This document shows, piece after piece, positions 1-8,099 of a DNA stretch of 36,635 nucleotides. The notes beneath the pieces were generated by a model. It saw only the letters and a list, made by a program, of their open reading frames with translations. It searched no databases and was not told the origin of the DNA. The position numbers and the translations under genes were made by a program. Position 1 is the first letter of the stretch, and each line of letters opens with the position of its first letter. Source of the DNA: Bacilli bacterium (lineage in GTDB: Bacteria; Bacillota_I; Bacilli_A; RF39; UBA660); assembly GCA_017886705.1 (NCBI GenBank), contig JAGHJJ010000105.1:1-36635 (forward strand), read 5' to 3'.

Positions 1-47
1 TATCATTTTTTTTGATTTTCAGCAATTATTTTACTAAAAAAACATCA

Positions 48-84
48 AAAAATGTGCATTTTCTTTTAAAAATACACATTTAAC
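48..84 (-). terminator. Putative intrinsic terminator downstream of the GH3 gene
   Basis: On the minus strand AAATGTGTATTTT-TAAAAG-AAAATGCACATTT forms a 13-bp stem with one mismatch, followed by a T-run; lies just past the ORF stop at 110. Confidence 0.5.
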
Positions 85-109
85 TTTAAATTGCACTTAT
101 TTGTGCACT

Positions 110-1270
110 TTAGATTGATTCAACGTTAGAAATACTATCTTTATCTATCATATGATAAGCAAGTTTCCATGCTAAAATTCTTTTAACTGCCTTATTAATT
201 TTCTTAATAGATACTTCCTTATTTTCTACAGCAGCCATAAGTTCTTGATAAGCTTGCTCAATATCGCTAACAATCATAACATCATTTCCAGCATTCACAG
301 CAAGACAAGTAACACACTCTTGATCACGATACTGATCAATTGCTCCCATGGCCAAATCATCAGTAATAACAATACCAGAAAAATCAAGTTCATCTCGTAA
401 AATAGAAATAACTTTTTGACTCAAAGAACTAGGATACTTAGAATCTACTGCCATCATAATATTATGTGATACCAAGACCATAGGCACCTTCTCTTGAATT
501 CCCGCCTCAAATGGTAAAAAGTCAGACTCTAGAAAACTCTCATAACTACGATTATCAATGGCACTACCTGTATGAGTATCAGAATTATTTCCGTAACCTG
601 GAAAATGTTTTAAACAAGAAGAAATTCCAACTTCATTAGCATAATCTACCATCTTTCCTACATAAGTAGCTGTCTCTTTGGCATCCTTACCAAAGCTTCT
701 ATCATAAATAAAATCATCAGAATTAGTAGAAACATCCGCAACTGGTGCCAGATTGACATTAAGACCAAGACTAAGTAGTAACTCACCCTTTTCTTTTTCT
801 GTACTTTCCAGTGCATCATATCCACCATTAGCATAAACTTCTTGTGGTGATAAAAACTTAGAACTCCGAAAAGCTGGATATCTACTAACTCTAGTAACCA
901 ATCCTCCTTCTTCATCAACCGCAAAAGCAAGTGGCATTTTACTTATTTCCTGTAAATGCTGAAGTAGTGAGGAAATACTCTCTTTTGTATGATTAGTAAA
1001 ATCTCTAGCAAACAACACATATCCACCAGGATGATAAGTCTCTATTTGTTCTTCTGCAGCACTTTCATCAAATCTAACAAAAAATAACTGTCCAATCTTC
1101 TCTTCTAAACTCATCGTAGAAAGAATATCATCTGCATCACTATAATATTGACAAAATAACTCATCACAGGAAACCTCATCAACATTCTCACTAGTAAAAG
1201 GATGTCTATAAATAGAAAAACAAACAAAACCTACTATCATTACAACAAGAATAAAAATTATTTTTTTCAT
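110..1270 (-). CDS. nagZ: Beta-N-acetylhexosaminidase, glycoside hydrolase family 3 (NagZ-like), N-terminal membrane anchor/signal
   Basis: Motifs AVDEEGG, KHFPGYGNNSDTHTG and VITDDLAM; hydrophobic N-terminus MKKIIFILVVMIVGFVCF. Confidence 0.88.
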   Translation of the reverse strand: MKKIIFILVVMIVGFVCFSIYRHPFTSENVDEVSCDELFCQYYSDADDILSTMSLEEKIGQLFFVRFDESAAEEQIETYHPGGYVLFARDFTNHTKESISSLLQHLQEISKMPLAFAVDEEGGLVTRVSRYPAFRSSKFLSPQEVYANGGYDALESTEKEKGELLLSLGLNVNLAPVADVSTNSDDFIYDRSFGKDAKETATYVGKMVDYANEVGISSCLKHFPGYGNNSDTHTGSAIDNRSYESFLESDFLPFEAGIQEKVPMVLVSHNIMMAVDSKYPSSLSQKVISILRDELDFSGIVITDDLAMGAIDQYRDQECVTCLAVNAGNDVMIVSDIEQAYQELMAAVENKEVSIKKINKAVKRILAWKLAYHMIDKDSISNVESI

Positions 1271-1278
1271 ACTATCAC

Positions 1279-2127
1279 CTAGGATTGCATCATTTTTTTA
1301 AACTCTGTAGGAATACTAGTCTCAAATAAAATATCTTTCTTAATAACTGGATAATAAATCTTTAAACGATTAGCATGTAAATACAAACGATTAACTTTAC
1401 TTTTCTCACCATACTTCTTATCCCCTAAAATAGGCATTTTCTTACTAGCGAATGCTACACGAATTTGATTTCGTCTACCAGTCTCAATCGTAACTTTCAA
1501 CATAGAATACTTATCACTCGTCTTTAAAACAGAATAATTAGTAATGGCCTTCTTACCATCTTCACGAGGAGATACATAAACCAAATTGGTCTTCGTCTCC
1601 TTCAAATATTGAACAATCTGTCCTGACTCCTCTTTAGGATGTCCACAAACGATTGCGGTATATTCCCGAAGAGAAACATAGTCATTCCAATTTTCCTGTA
1701 ACTGATTCTTCGTCTTCTCATCCTTAGCAAACAACACAATACCACTAGTATCTCTATCTAGACGGTGAACAATAAAAATACGCCCATGAGGATTTTTAGA
1801 AACAACATAATCTCTTACAATATGATATAAAGTACGTTCCTTTTCTTTTTCTGTCGCAATAGTAAGTAACCCTGATGGTTTATTCACAGCAAGTAAATGA
1901 TCATCCTCAAAAATAATAGAAAAAGGTAAATTCCTAGAATTCTTACTATTTGTATCAATCATAATTTTCATACCCGCAACCAAAGGATAATTATATTGTG
2001 TAACTCTATCTTCATTCACATAAACAGCACCATGAACTAAATACTGTTTTACTCGCTTTTTAGGCATATCTAAATGTTCATATAAATATTCTAACAATTC
2101 ACTATCTTTATTCACAACTAACTTCAT
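1279..2127 (-). CDS. RluA-family pseudouridine synthase
   Basis: S4-like N-terminus and catalytic motif HRLDRDTSGIVLFAKD; RRNQIRVAFA motif. Confidence 0.9.
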   Translation of the reverse strand: MKLVVNKDSELLEYLYEHLDMPKKRVKQYLVHGAVYVNEDRVTQYNYPLVAGMKIMIDTNSKNSRNLPFSIIFEDDHLLAVNKPSGLLTIATEKEKERTLYHIVRDYVVSKNPHGRIFIVHRLDRDTSGIVLFAKDEKTKNQLQENWNDYVSLREYTAIVCGHPKEESGQIVQYLKETKTNLVYVSPREDGKKAITNYSVLKTSDKYSMLKVTIETGRRNQIRVAFASKKMPILGDKKYGEKSKVNRLYLHANRLKIYYPVIKKDILFETSIPTEFKKMMQS

Positions 2128-2160
2128 AAGTAATCACCAACTTAATTATAATATAAACCA

Positions 2161-2188
2161 AAGAAAAAGACTAGTAAAAACTAGCCTT
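2161..2188 (-). terminator. Intrinsic terminator after the ASST-like gene
   Basis: Minus-strand AAGGCTAGT-TTTT-ACTAGTCTT stem followed by TTTC; overlaps the end of the 2181..3920 ORF. Confidence 0.7.
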
Positions 2189-3920
2189 CAAACCAGAAAT
2201 CATTAAATGTATATTTAAATACTCGGTATACCATATATTTATTTAGTTTAGCTTTAAACTGTCTAATTAAATTATGTTCTTCATCATATTCCCCAAAAAT
2301 ACCAGCCGTACCAGAATCAACAATAACATTACCATTACTCATTGGTTGTACACTACTTACAATACCAGAATATGGAACATCAAAACTATCTACTAATTCA
2401 AATGTTTTTTGATTCTCATCTACTCTATATACATAGTAATAAGATTCGGTTCCCTCAAATGGTTTCTGATTTTCAATACCAATTTCTGAATAATCAAAAT
2501 CTGGTTGAGAATTAGACTTACCATAATTATTATCAAAGAAAGTAATATAGTAAACTCCATCCGTAGAAGTTCCTTCATAATTTAGACTATGTTGTCCAGC
2601 CTGAATCTTAAAGTCACCTTTTTTATCATATACATATTTACTAAATTCGGTATCTTCCCAAATTTTCTTATCAGAAAGAATATATACAATTTCAGGATCT
2701 TCTTCTATATTATTAACTCTAAGAATAGAGCTAGTCTCACGACTACTTAATAATACATCTCCACCTTCTAACCATACAATAGAGTTTAAATGCAACCAGT
2801 CTAGACCATCTTCACCCTCATCTCTAAAGTTAGAATCATCTACCTTGCAAGTTTTTACATAAGAGGAAAACATATCTTCAAAGTCAATAACTTCTGTAAC
2901 TGCTTTTGTATCTAAATCAATCTTAATAATACAATCTTCTTCCGTATCCTTTTCTGTATTATTTGCTAATACAATTAAATTACCATCATCATCAAATACA
3001 TAGTCATGATGCAACTGATAATGACCTGTACGATAAATCTCTGTAACTTGTCCTAATGGATTCACCTCAGCTATTCTAGTTTGCGATACAGAATAATACA
3101 TCTTACCATTTCTAAATAGAATACGATGAGCACGATATCCAATAATTTCAGTTTTCATTCTTAAAATTCCATCATTATCATATAATGCTAAATAATCTTG
3201 ACCATCAGAATCATTACCAAGCATCGTATATAATCCATTAGTAAGTTCTTCCTTACTATCTCCTTCAGTTACTTCTAACTTCTTCTCTCCATTAACAGCA
3301 ACGTCAGATAAATCAACAGTAAACTCTTTAGTATCGATTGTCTTTCCATCTTTATCCTTCAAAGTTAACGTAACATCATTTTCTTCTCCTGCAATCAATC
3401 CAATTAACTGATAAGCATGATTTTTAGTAAGATTTCCCTCTTCACCATTAGATAAAGTTCTAGAAAAATCTTCAATATCTTTATCATCAACATGAATAGT
3501 ATAAGATACTTCACTCTCTTGATCAGTAGTAAAATATAAATTAAGTCCTAAGCTATTCGTTCCATAAAGATTATAAATCATTAATGGATCATCAAAAGAA
3601 TACTCATCTTCAAGTAAGACATCTAACTTATCTTGAATAACATCTTGATAAACCATATCAAATACTTCTACAGCAACAGGCTTACTTACAGAATAAATAT
3701 TTTTACCTAAACTACCATTCTTGACTAGTCTCACATTACTAGACAACCAGTCTTCATCATTCAACTGACTTTCTACTATCTTTTCGTTTAATCCACGAAT
3801 AAAGACAACCGCACCATAAGAAAGTCCACTAATCACTAATAAAAATAGTACTACTAAACCTATTTTTTTAGCCAATCCCCAATCTCTTTTTTCATGATTT
3901 AACTTCTTTCTCTTTTTCAT
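2181..3920 (-). CDS. Arylsulfotransferase (ASST)-like protein with N-terminal transmembrane segment
   Basis: Beta-propeller-like segments HHDYVFDDDGNLIVLANN and DWLHLNSIVWLEGGDVLLSSRETSSILRV typical of ASST; N-terminal TM helix. Confidence 0.72.
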   Translation of the reverse strand: MKKRKKLNHEKRDWGLAKKIGLVVLFLLVISGLSYGAVVFIRGLNEKIVESQLNDEDWLSSNVRLVKNGSLGKNIYSVSKPVAVEVFDMVYQDVIQDKLDVLLEDEYSFDDPLMIYNLYGTNSLGLNLYFTTDQESEVSYTIHVDDKDIEDFSRTLSNGEEGNLTKNHAYQLIGLIAGEENDVTLTLKDKDGKTIDTKEFTVDLSDVAVNGEKKLEVTEGDSKEELTNGLYTMLGNDSDGQDYLALYDNDGILRMKTEIIGYRAHRILFRNGKMYYSVSQTRIAEVNPLGQVTEIYRTGHYQLHHDYVFDDDGNLIVLANNTEKDTEEDCIIKIDLDTKAVTEVIDFEDMFSSYVKTCKVDDSNFRDEGEDGLDWLHLNSIVWLEGGDVLLSSRETSSILRVNNIEEDPEIVYILSDKKIWEDTEFSKYVYDKKGDFKIQAGQHSLNYEGTSTDGVYYITFFDNNYGKSNSQPDFDYSEIGIENQKPFEGTESYYYVYRVDENQKTFELVDSFDVPYSGIVSSVQPMSNGNVIVDSGTAGIFGEYDEEHNLIRQFKAKLNKYMVYRVFKYTFNDFWFEG

Positions 3921-3973
3921 AACTTCCTCCTAAGAAAAGCTTATCTACCTATTGTGAAAATTAAGTGAAATTT

Positions 3974-4765
3974 TTAAAATAATTTTTTTATCACCTTCTC
4001 TACACCTTTAGTCTCATTAGAACTAGTTTGAATAGTTGCTATCTTTTTTAGCCTGTGACTAGCATTCGCAACCGCCACACTTTGACCAACAGATAAGAAC
4101 AGAGGAATATCATTATCACTATCTCCAACACATACCACCTGATTTAAAGGAACATGTTCCTTCTTACAAATCTTCTCAAGTCCTAATGCTTTATGAACAT
4201 CTTTAGAAACTATCTCAATGAAATATTTCTTTTTCTTCTCTTCCATCTTCGTAAAAGAAGCTTTAATACCAAGTTCTATTAACTCTTGATAAGCACTATC
4301 TCTTTCCTTTTTAGTTTTAAAATACACTTCTATCTTATAAATATTATTCTTATTTTCTAAATAAAAATCATCAAAAGAAGAATTTCTCTTTTTTACCTCT
4401 GAATAGACTCTATCATGACTACACAAATTCCATTCTCTAGCAGTACAAAAATATATATCACAATCAGAATATAACTTTTTTATTTTCTTGATAATAGAAC
4501 CTCCTAAAGGTTTTTTATATAATGTTTTCCGGTTAATAACATCATAGACATAAGCACCATCACAAGAAATAACATAATCTAAAAAAGGAAAATCTTTATT
4601 ATACTCTAAAATTGACTTTAAAATTCTACCTGTTGCGATAACAATTTTAACACCAAGTTTTCGAATACGATCAATCTCAACCATCGTAGAAAGAGGAATT
4701 GCTTCATCAGAATCAATCAATGTACCATCAAAATCACTAACAAATAATTTATACATTTTACTCAC
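3974..4765 (-). CDS. Cof-type HAD-superfamily hydrolase
   Basis: DFDGTLIDSD (motif I), ATGR (motif II region), GDSDNDIPLF (motif IV). Confidence 0.9.
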   Translation of the reverse strand: MSKMYKLFVSDFDGTLIDSDEAIPLSTMVEIDRIRKLGVKIVIATGRILKSILEYNKDFPFLDYVISCDGAYVYDVINRKTLYKKPLGGSIIKKIKKLYSDCDIYFCTAREWNLCSHDRVYSEVKKRNSSFDDFYLENKNNIYKIEVYFKTKKERDSAYQELIELGIKASFTKMEEKKKKYFIEIVSKDVHKALGLEKICKKEHVPLNQVVCVGDSDNDIPLFLSVGQSVAVANASHRLKKIATIQTSSNETKGVEKVIKKLF

Positions 4766-5370
4766 CCTTTCTTAAAATGTACTTTTTTACTAATTTCAAT
4801 AAATAAAAATAAATAACATAAAGCTAAGAAATATCCTGCTAAAACATCACTGGCATAATGAACTCCTACATAAATACGACTAACACCTATACTTAAAATA
4901 ACCAAAAATAATAAAATTGATACACCATATTTTAATACTTTATTCTTTATTTTAGTAATAGCTAAATACAATAGATAACCATAAACACAAATAGACATCA
5001 TTGCATGACCACTAGGAAAAGAATAGCCTCCTTGAGAAATTAATCGTAATCCCTGCGGTCTTTCTCTGGTAACCGCCAGTTTTACCAAGGTATTTAAAAT
5101 AACAGAGTCCACCGCACAAATTGCTAAAAAGACACCATACCGATTTCTAGTCATTAAAATAAACATAGAAACTATTAACACAATCATAATCGTATTACCA
5201 AACTTCGTAATCGTCGTAAAGAACGTATCAAAAAATGGTGATCTTAATGAAATTATTATATCATAGACTGCCCGATCAAAATTTGTCGTTTTAGAAAAAA
5301 CAACTAAAATCAAGATAACGACAAATAATAACCCGAACACAATAGATAACAAAATATTTTTATTCTTCAT
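4762..5370 (-). CDS. PAP2-family phosphatase (membrane)
   Basis: KLAVTRERP...YSFPSGHAMM...SRIYVGVHYASDVLAG phosphatase motifs; multiple TM helices; overlaps the upstream HAD start by 4 nt. Confidence 0.9.
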   Translation of the reverse strand: MKNKNILLSIVFGLLFVVILILVVFSKTTNFDRAVYDIIISLRSPFFDTFFTTITKFGNTIMIVLIVSMFILMTRNRYGVFLAICAVDSVILNTLVKLAVTRERPQGLRLISQGGYSFPSGHAMMSICVYGYLLYLAITKIKNKVLKYGVSILLFLVILSIGVSRIYVGVHYASDVLAGYFLALCYLFLFIEISKKVHFKKG

Positions 5371-5385
5371 ACGACACTCTCTATC

Positions 5386-6564
5386 TTATAGACGAGATCT
5401 AACCTCACTTTTATATACTTCTACTCCTGGCTGATTAAATGGATCTACATCAAATAAATAACCAGAAAACGCAGCAACTAAGAAGAAGAAAGCAGAAACT
5501 TCTCCTAAATTTCTAGGGCTCACCTCATCAAGTTCTAAAACAATACAAGGTACACCTCCAGAAACATGAGCGGAAATAACACTATCTTCTACAAGTAAAT
5601 TCATATCATGCAAATCCCTTCCATCAATATCACAAGACTTCATTTTTTTTATTTTAAAAAACGTCTCATATATAATTTTATTCCCTTCCTGAATAAATTG
5701 ACCTAAAGAATGCAAATCTCTCGTATGAATCATAGAAACAGGAAATACACCTACTCCATTTTTTCCTTCCGTCTCCCCAAATAATTGTTTTAACCATTCC
5801 ATATAGTAATAAAAATTATTTTCATAAGTAACAAAATTTTCAACAACTTTACCTTGATCAAACATACTACGACGAATAACAGCATAAGAAAAAGCTTCAT
5901 CTCTTCTCTTAATCCCCTCAAAATATCCCTCGATTAATTCTTTAATATCAAGGCAAAAAGAAAGTGGAAATAAATGAGCTGCTGTAAGTAAAGAATAACG
6001 ACCTCCAATATTATCAGGAATAACAAAGGAAGAATATCCCTCTTCTTCTACTTCGCGTCTTAAATTTCCCTTAACAGGATCAGTAGTAATAATAATTCTC
6101 TCTTTAATATCCTCCCTACTATACTTTTTCTCCATTACTTTCTTGATTGCTGAATAAGTAAGAGAAGTCTCCATCGTAGTACCACTCTTACTAATAACAT
6201 TAATAGAAAAATCAACAGTCTCTAAATATTCTAATAATTCACTCATATAACTACTAGATAAAGTAGTACCAGCAAAAATAACTTTAAAATCTTGCTCTTT
6301 AAAATAAGGAGTAAACATAGAATACAAAGCACAACTTCCTAAAAAAGATCCTCCAATCCCTATAACAACCAAACAACTAGACTGACTACGAACTCTATCT
6401 CTAACTTTTAAAATATCATCAACAAAAGAAACATCAGGACTAAGCCATCCATTCATATCGGCAGCATCTAATTTTTGAAAAACATCCATCTTTCGACTAC
6501 AATATTTTTTTACTAATTCTTTATCTAAAAACTTATCCATATAAGTTGCAATATCTAACTTCAT
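5386..6564 (-). CDS. pgi: Glucose-6-phosphate isomerase
   Basis: VIGIGGSFLG, ISKSGTTMET, GGRYSLLTAA, LFGETEGKNGVG. Confidence 0.93.
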   Translation of the reverse strand: MKLDIATYMDKFLDKELVKKYCSRKMDVFQKLDAADMNGWLSPDVSFVDDILKVRDRVRSQSSCLVVIGIGGSFLGSCALYSMFTPYFKEQDFKVIFAGTTLSSSYMSELLEYLETVDFSINVISKSGTTMETSLTYSAIKKVMEKKYSREDIKERIIITTDPVKGNLRREVEEEGYSSFVIPDNIGGRYSLLTAAHLFPLSFCLDIKELIEGYFEGIKRRDEAFSYAVIRRSMFDQGKVVENFVTYENNFYYYMEWLKQLFGETEGKNGVGVFPVSMIHTRDLHSLGQFIQEGNKIIYETFFKIKKMKSCDIDGRDLHDMNLLVEDSVISAHVSGGVPCIVLELDEVSPRNLGEVSAFFFLVAAFSGYLFDVDPFNQPGVEVYKSEVRSRL

Positions 6565-6629
6565 AATCTACCTTCTTTCTAACTTATTAAGTAGTATAAC
6601 ATAAAATAAACTAAACACCAAATAAACAA

Positions 6630-6664
6630 AAGAAAAAAGCAGATAAACATAATGTCTATCTACT
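6630..6664 (-). terminator. Intrinsic terminator in the intergenic region between pgi and the 6917..7423 gene
   Basis: Minus strand AGTAGATAGACA-TTA-TGTTTATCTGCT: 12 consecutive pairs including G-U, followed by TTTTTTCTTTT. Confidence 0.75.
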
Positions 6665-6916
6665 TCTTCTGGCAATACAAAGTATTACCAACTTACCTAT
6701 ATTTGCTAAAAAATAATTTCAAATTAATCATAAAATATAAACTATAACAAATAACACTATAGTAATAACACTATAAAATAACATATAACTGATAACCTAA
6801 AAATTATAAAACATGCTTAACTGGCATACAACAATAAAAGCAAATATAAGTAAGATAGGGCTAATAATTGGTATTATTATTTAACTTATAACATTCCTTA
6901 ACAAGACCCTAACATC

Positions 6917-7423
6917 TTATAAATCAATTTCAAACATTTCTGAATTTAATTTAGATATCTCTAAATCAGTTGCTTGAATTTTTTCTTTGATGGTATCAAG
7001 TTTATCTCTGATTTCTAAAGCATCATAATTAATATCTTTACATTGAAAATAAGAGTTATTGACTTCACTACATCTGGTTTTACTACTACGACAATCCAAA
7101 ATAGAAGTATAAATATTTTCTAACCGTCTTAAATTACAATTATCAACAATCGCTGACTGAATAGTTCTACCATCACTTAAATGATAAGAATTATTTTTCT
7201 CATATAAAATTGTTTTTAACCTAGTTAGTTTAGAAACAGCATCTTCAAATTCTCTCAAATCTCTAGTAAAATCTTCTTTGTTTTTTTCAATAACATTCAC
7301 TGTTCCATCCAACTCTTGTGTAGAAACATCATAAACTTCTCTTTTAACATTAAACGATAAAGTATTAATTTTTCTATCATATTCATTAATCAAAGACATC
7401 AAACCTGAAATATTAATTTTCAT
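6917..7423 (-). CDS. DIP1984-family-like (DUF6847-like) coiled-coil protein, distant match
   Basis: Start reassigned to the ATG at 7423 preceded by GGAGGGAG. The pattern KLTRLKTILYEKNNSYHLSDGRTIQSAI...SEVNNSYFQCKDINYDALEIRDKLDTIKEKIQATDLEISKLN follows the DIP1984 layout (INrTN...dGrtLteAla...RD...Sei...vdv..L...D.lak..re.D..Iq..N). Confidence 0.5.
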   Translation of the reverse strand: MKINISGLMSLINEYDRKINTLSFNVKREVYDVSTQELDGTVNVIEKNKEDFTRDLREFEDAVSKLTRLKTILYEKNNSYHLSDGRTIQSAIVDNCNLRRLENIYTSILDCRSSKTRCSEVNNSYFQCKDINYDALEIRDKLDTIKEKIQATDLEISKLNSEMFEIDL

Positions 7424-7463
7424 ATTCTCCCTCCTCATTACAACTAAAACATATCATAAAGGA

Positions 7464-7491
7464 AAAACAAAATGGTCGCTTAAGAAGCGAC
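7464..7491 (-). terminator. Putative terminator after the HTH gene
   Basis: Minus strand GTCGCTT-CTT-AAGCGAC followed by CATTTTGTTTTT. Confidence 0.55.
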
Positions 7492-7504
7492 AAAAAAGGC
7501 ACTA

Positions 7505-7879
7505 TCAATTTAAGACAGTACCTGCAAAACTATCCAAATAGTCATTAATTAGATCAAAATCATAAATTCCCCTTTCAATAAAATAACGAACAATTAAATC
7601 AAAATTATTATTGGTACTAAGTTGATAACCTGCACTAGATAATAACTCTGTTGTCTCCTCTAGGCTTAAAGACAAAGACAAACACAATTTAATATCATTA
7701 TTTTTATGAGGAATATAATGATCAATACATCTAATTTTAGAAAATGTTTTTCTATCTATTCCCGCTCTTTTATAAACTTCTGAATCTGTTAATTTTCTCT
7801 CATCAATAAGAGAAAATAATAAGTCTTTAAATTCAATAGTTTTATTTTGCATTAAATATTCATTAATTCTTTCTTTCAT
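7505..7879 (-). CDS. Small XRE/HTH-like putative regulator
   Basis: LTDSEVYKRAGIDRKTFSKIRCIDHYIPHKNNDIKLCLSLSLSLEETTELLSSAGYQLS has the arrangement of an XRE-type HTH; RBS AAGGAGG before the ATG. Confidence 0.6.
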   Translation of the reverse strand: MKERINEYLMQNKTIEFKDLLFSLIDERKLTDSEVYKRAGIDRKTFSKIRCIDHYIPHKNNDIKLCLSLSLSLEETTELLSSAGYQLSTNNNFDLIVRYFIERGIYDFDLINDYLDSFAGTVLN

Positions 7880-8030
7880 ATTAATCCTCCTTCATTGGGA
7901 CAAAACTAATATAAGTATTCGAATATTTAATGCATTGGTATCATACGAAGAAATTATTTTATAAATTTCCTAGTCATATGATACCTAAGAAAATAATAAA
8001 CTTATCCATAATAACTCTTTGGATGAGATT

Positions 8031-8059
8031 ACTATATAATACATTTATTACGATGTCAA
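8031..8059 (-). promoter_or_regulatory. Sigma-A-type promoter for the 7505..7879 gene
   Basis: Minus strand TTGACA (8059-8054), 17-bp spacer, TATAGT (8036-8031); implies a leader of roughly 145 nt. Confidence 0.7.
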
Positions 8060-8065
8060 CAAATA

Positions 8066-8099
8066 ATTAAAAAACGACTAAACCGAAGTCTAGTCGTTT
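8066..8099 (-). terminator. Strong intrinsic terminator after the cyclic glucan synthase gene
   Basis: Minus strand AAACGACTAGAC-TTCG-GTTTAGTCGTTT followed by TTTAATT; UUCG tetraloop. Confidence 0.9.

Noticed and set aside
658-930. 90-aa minus-strand ORF inside nagZ
   Set aside because: Alternate frame of a confident gene, no domain or RBS support.
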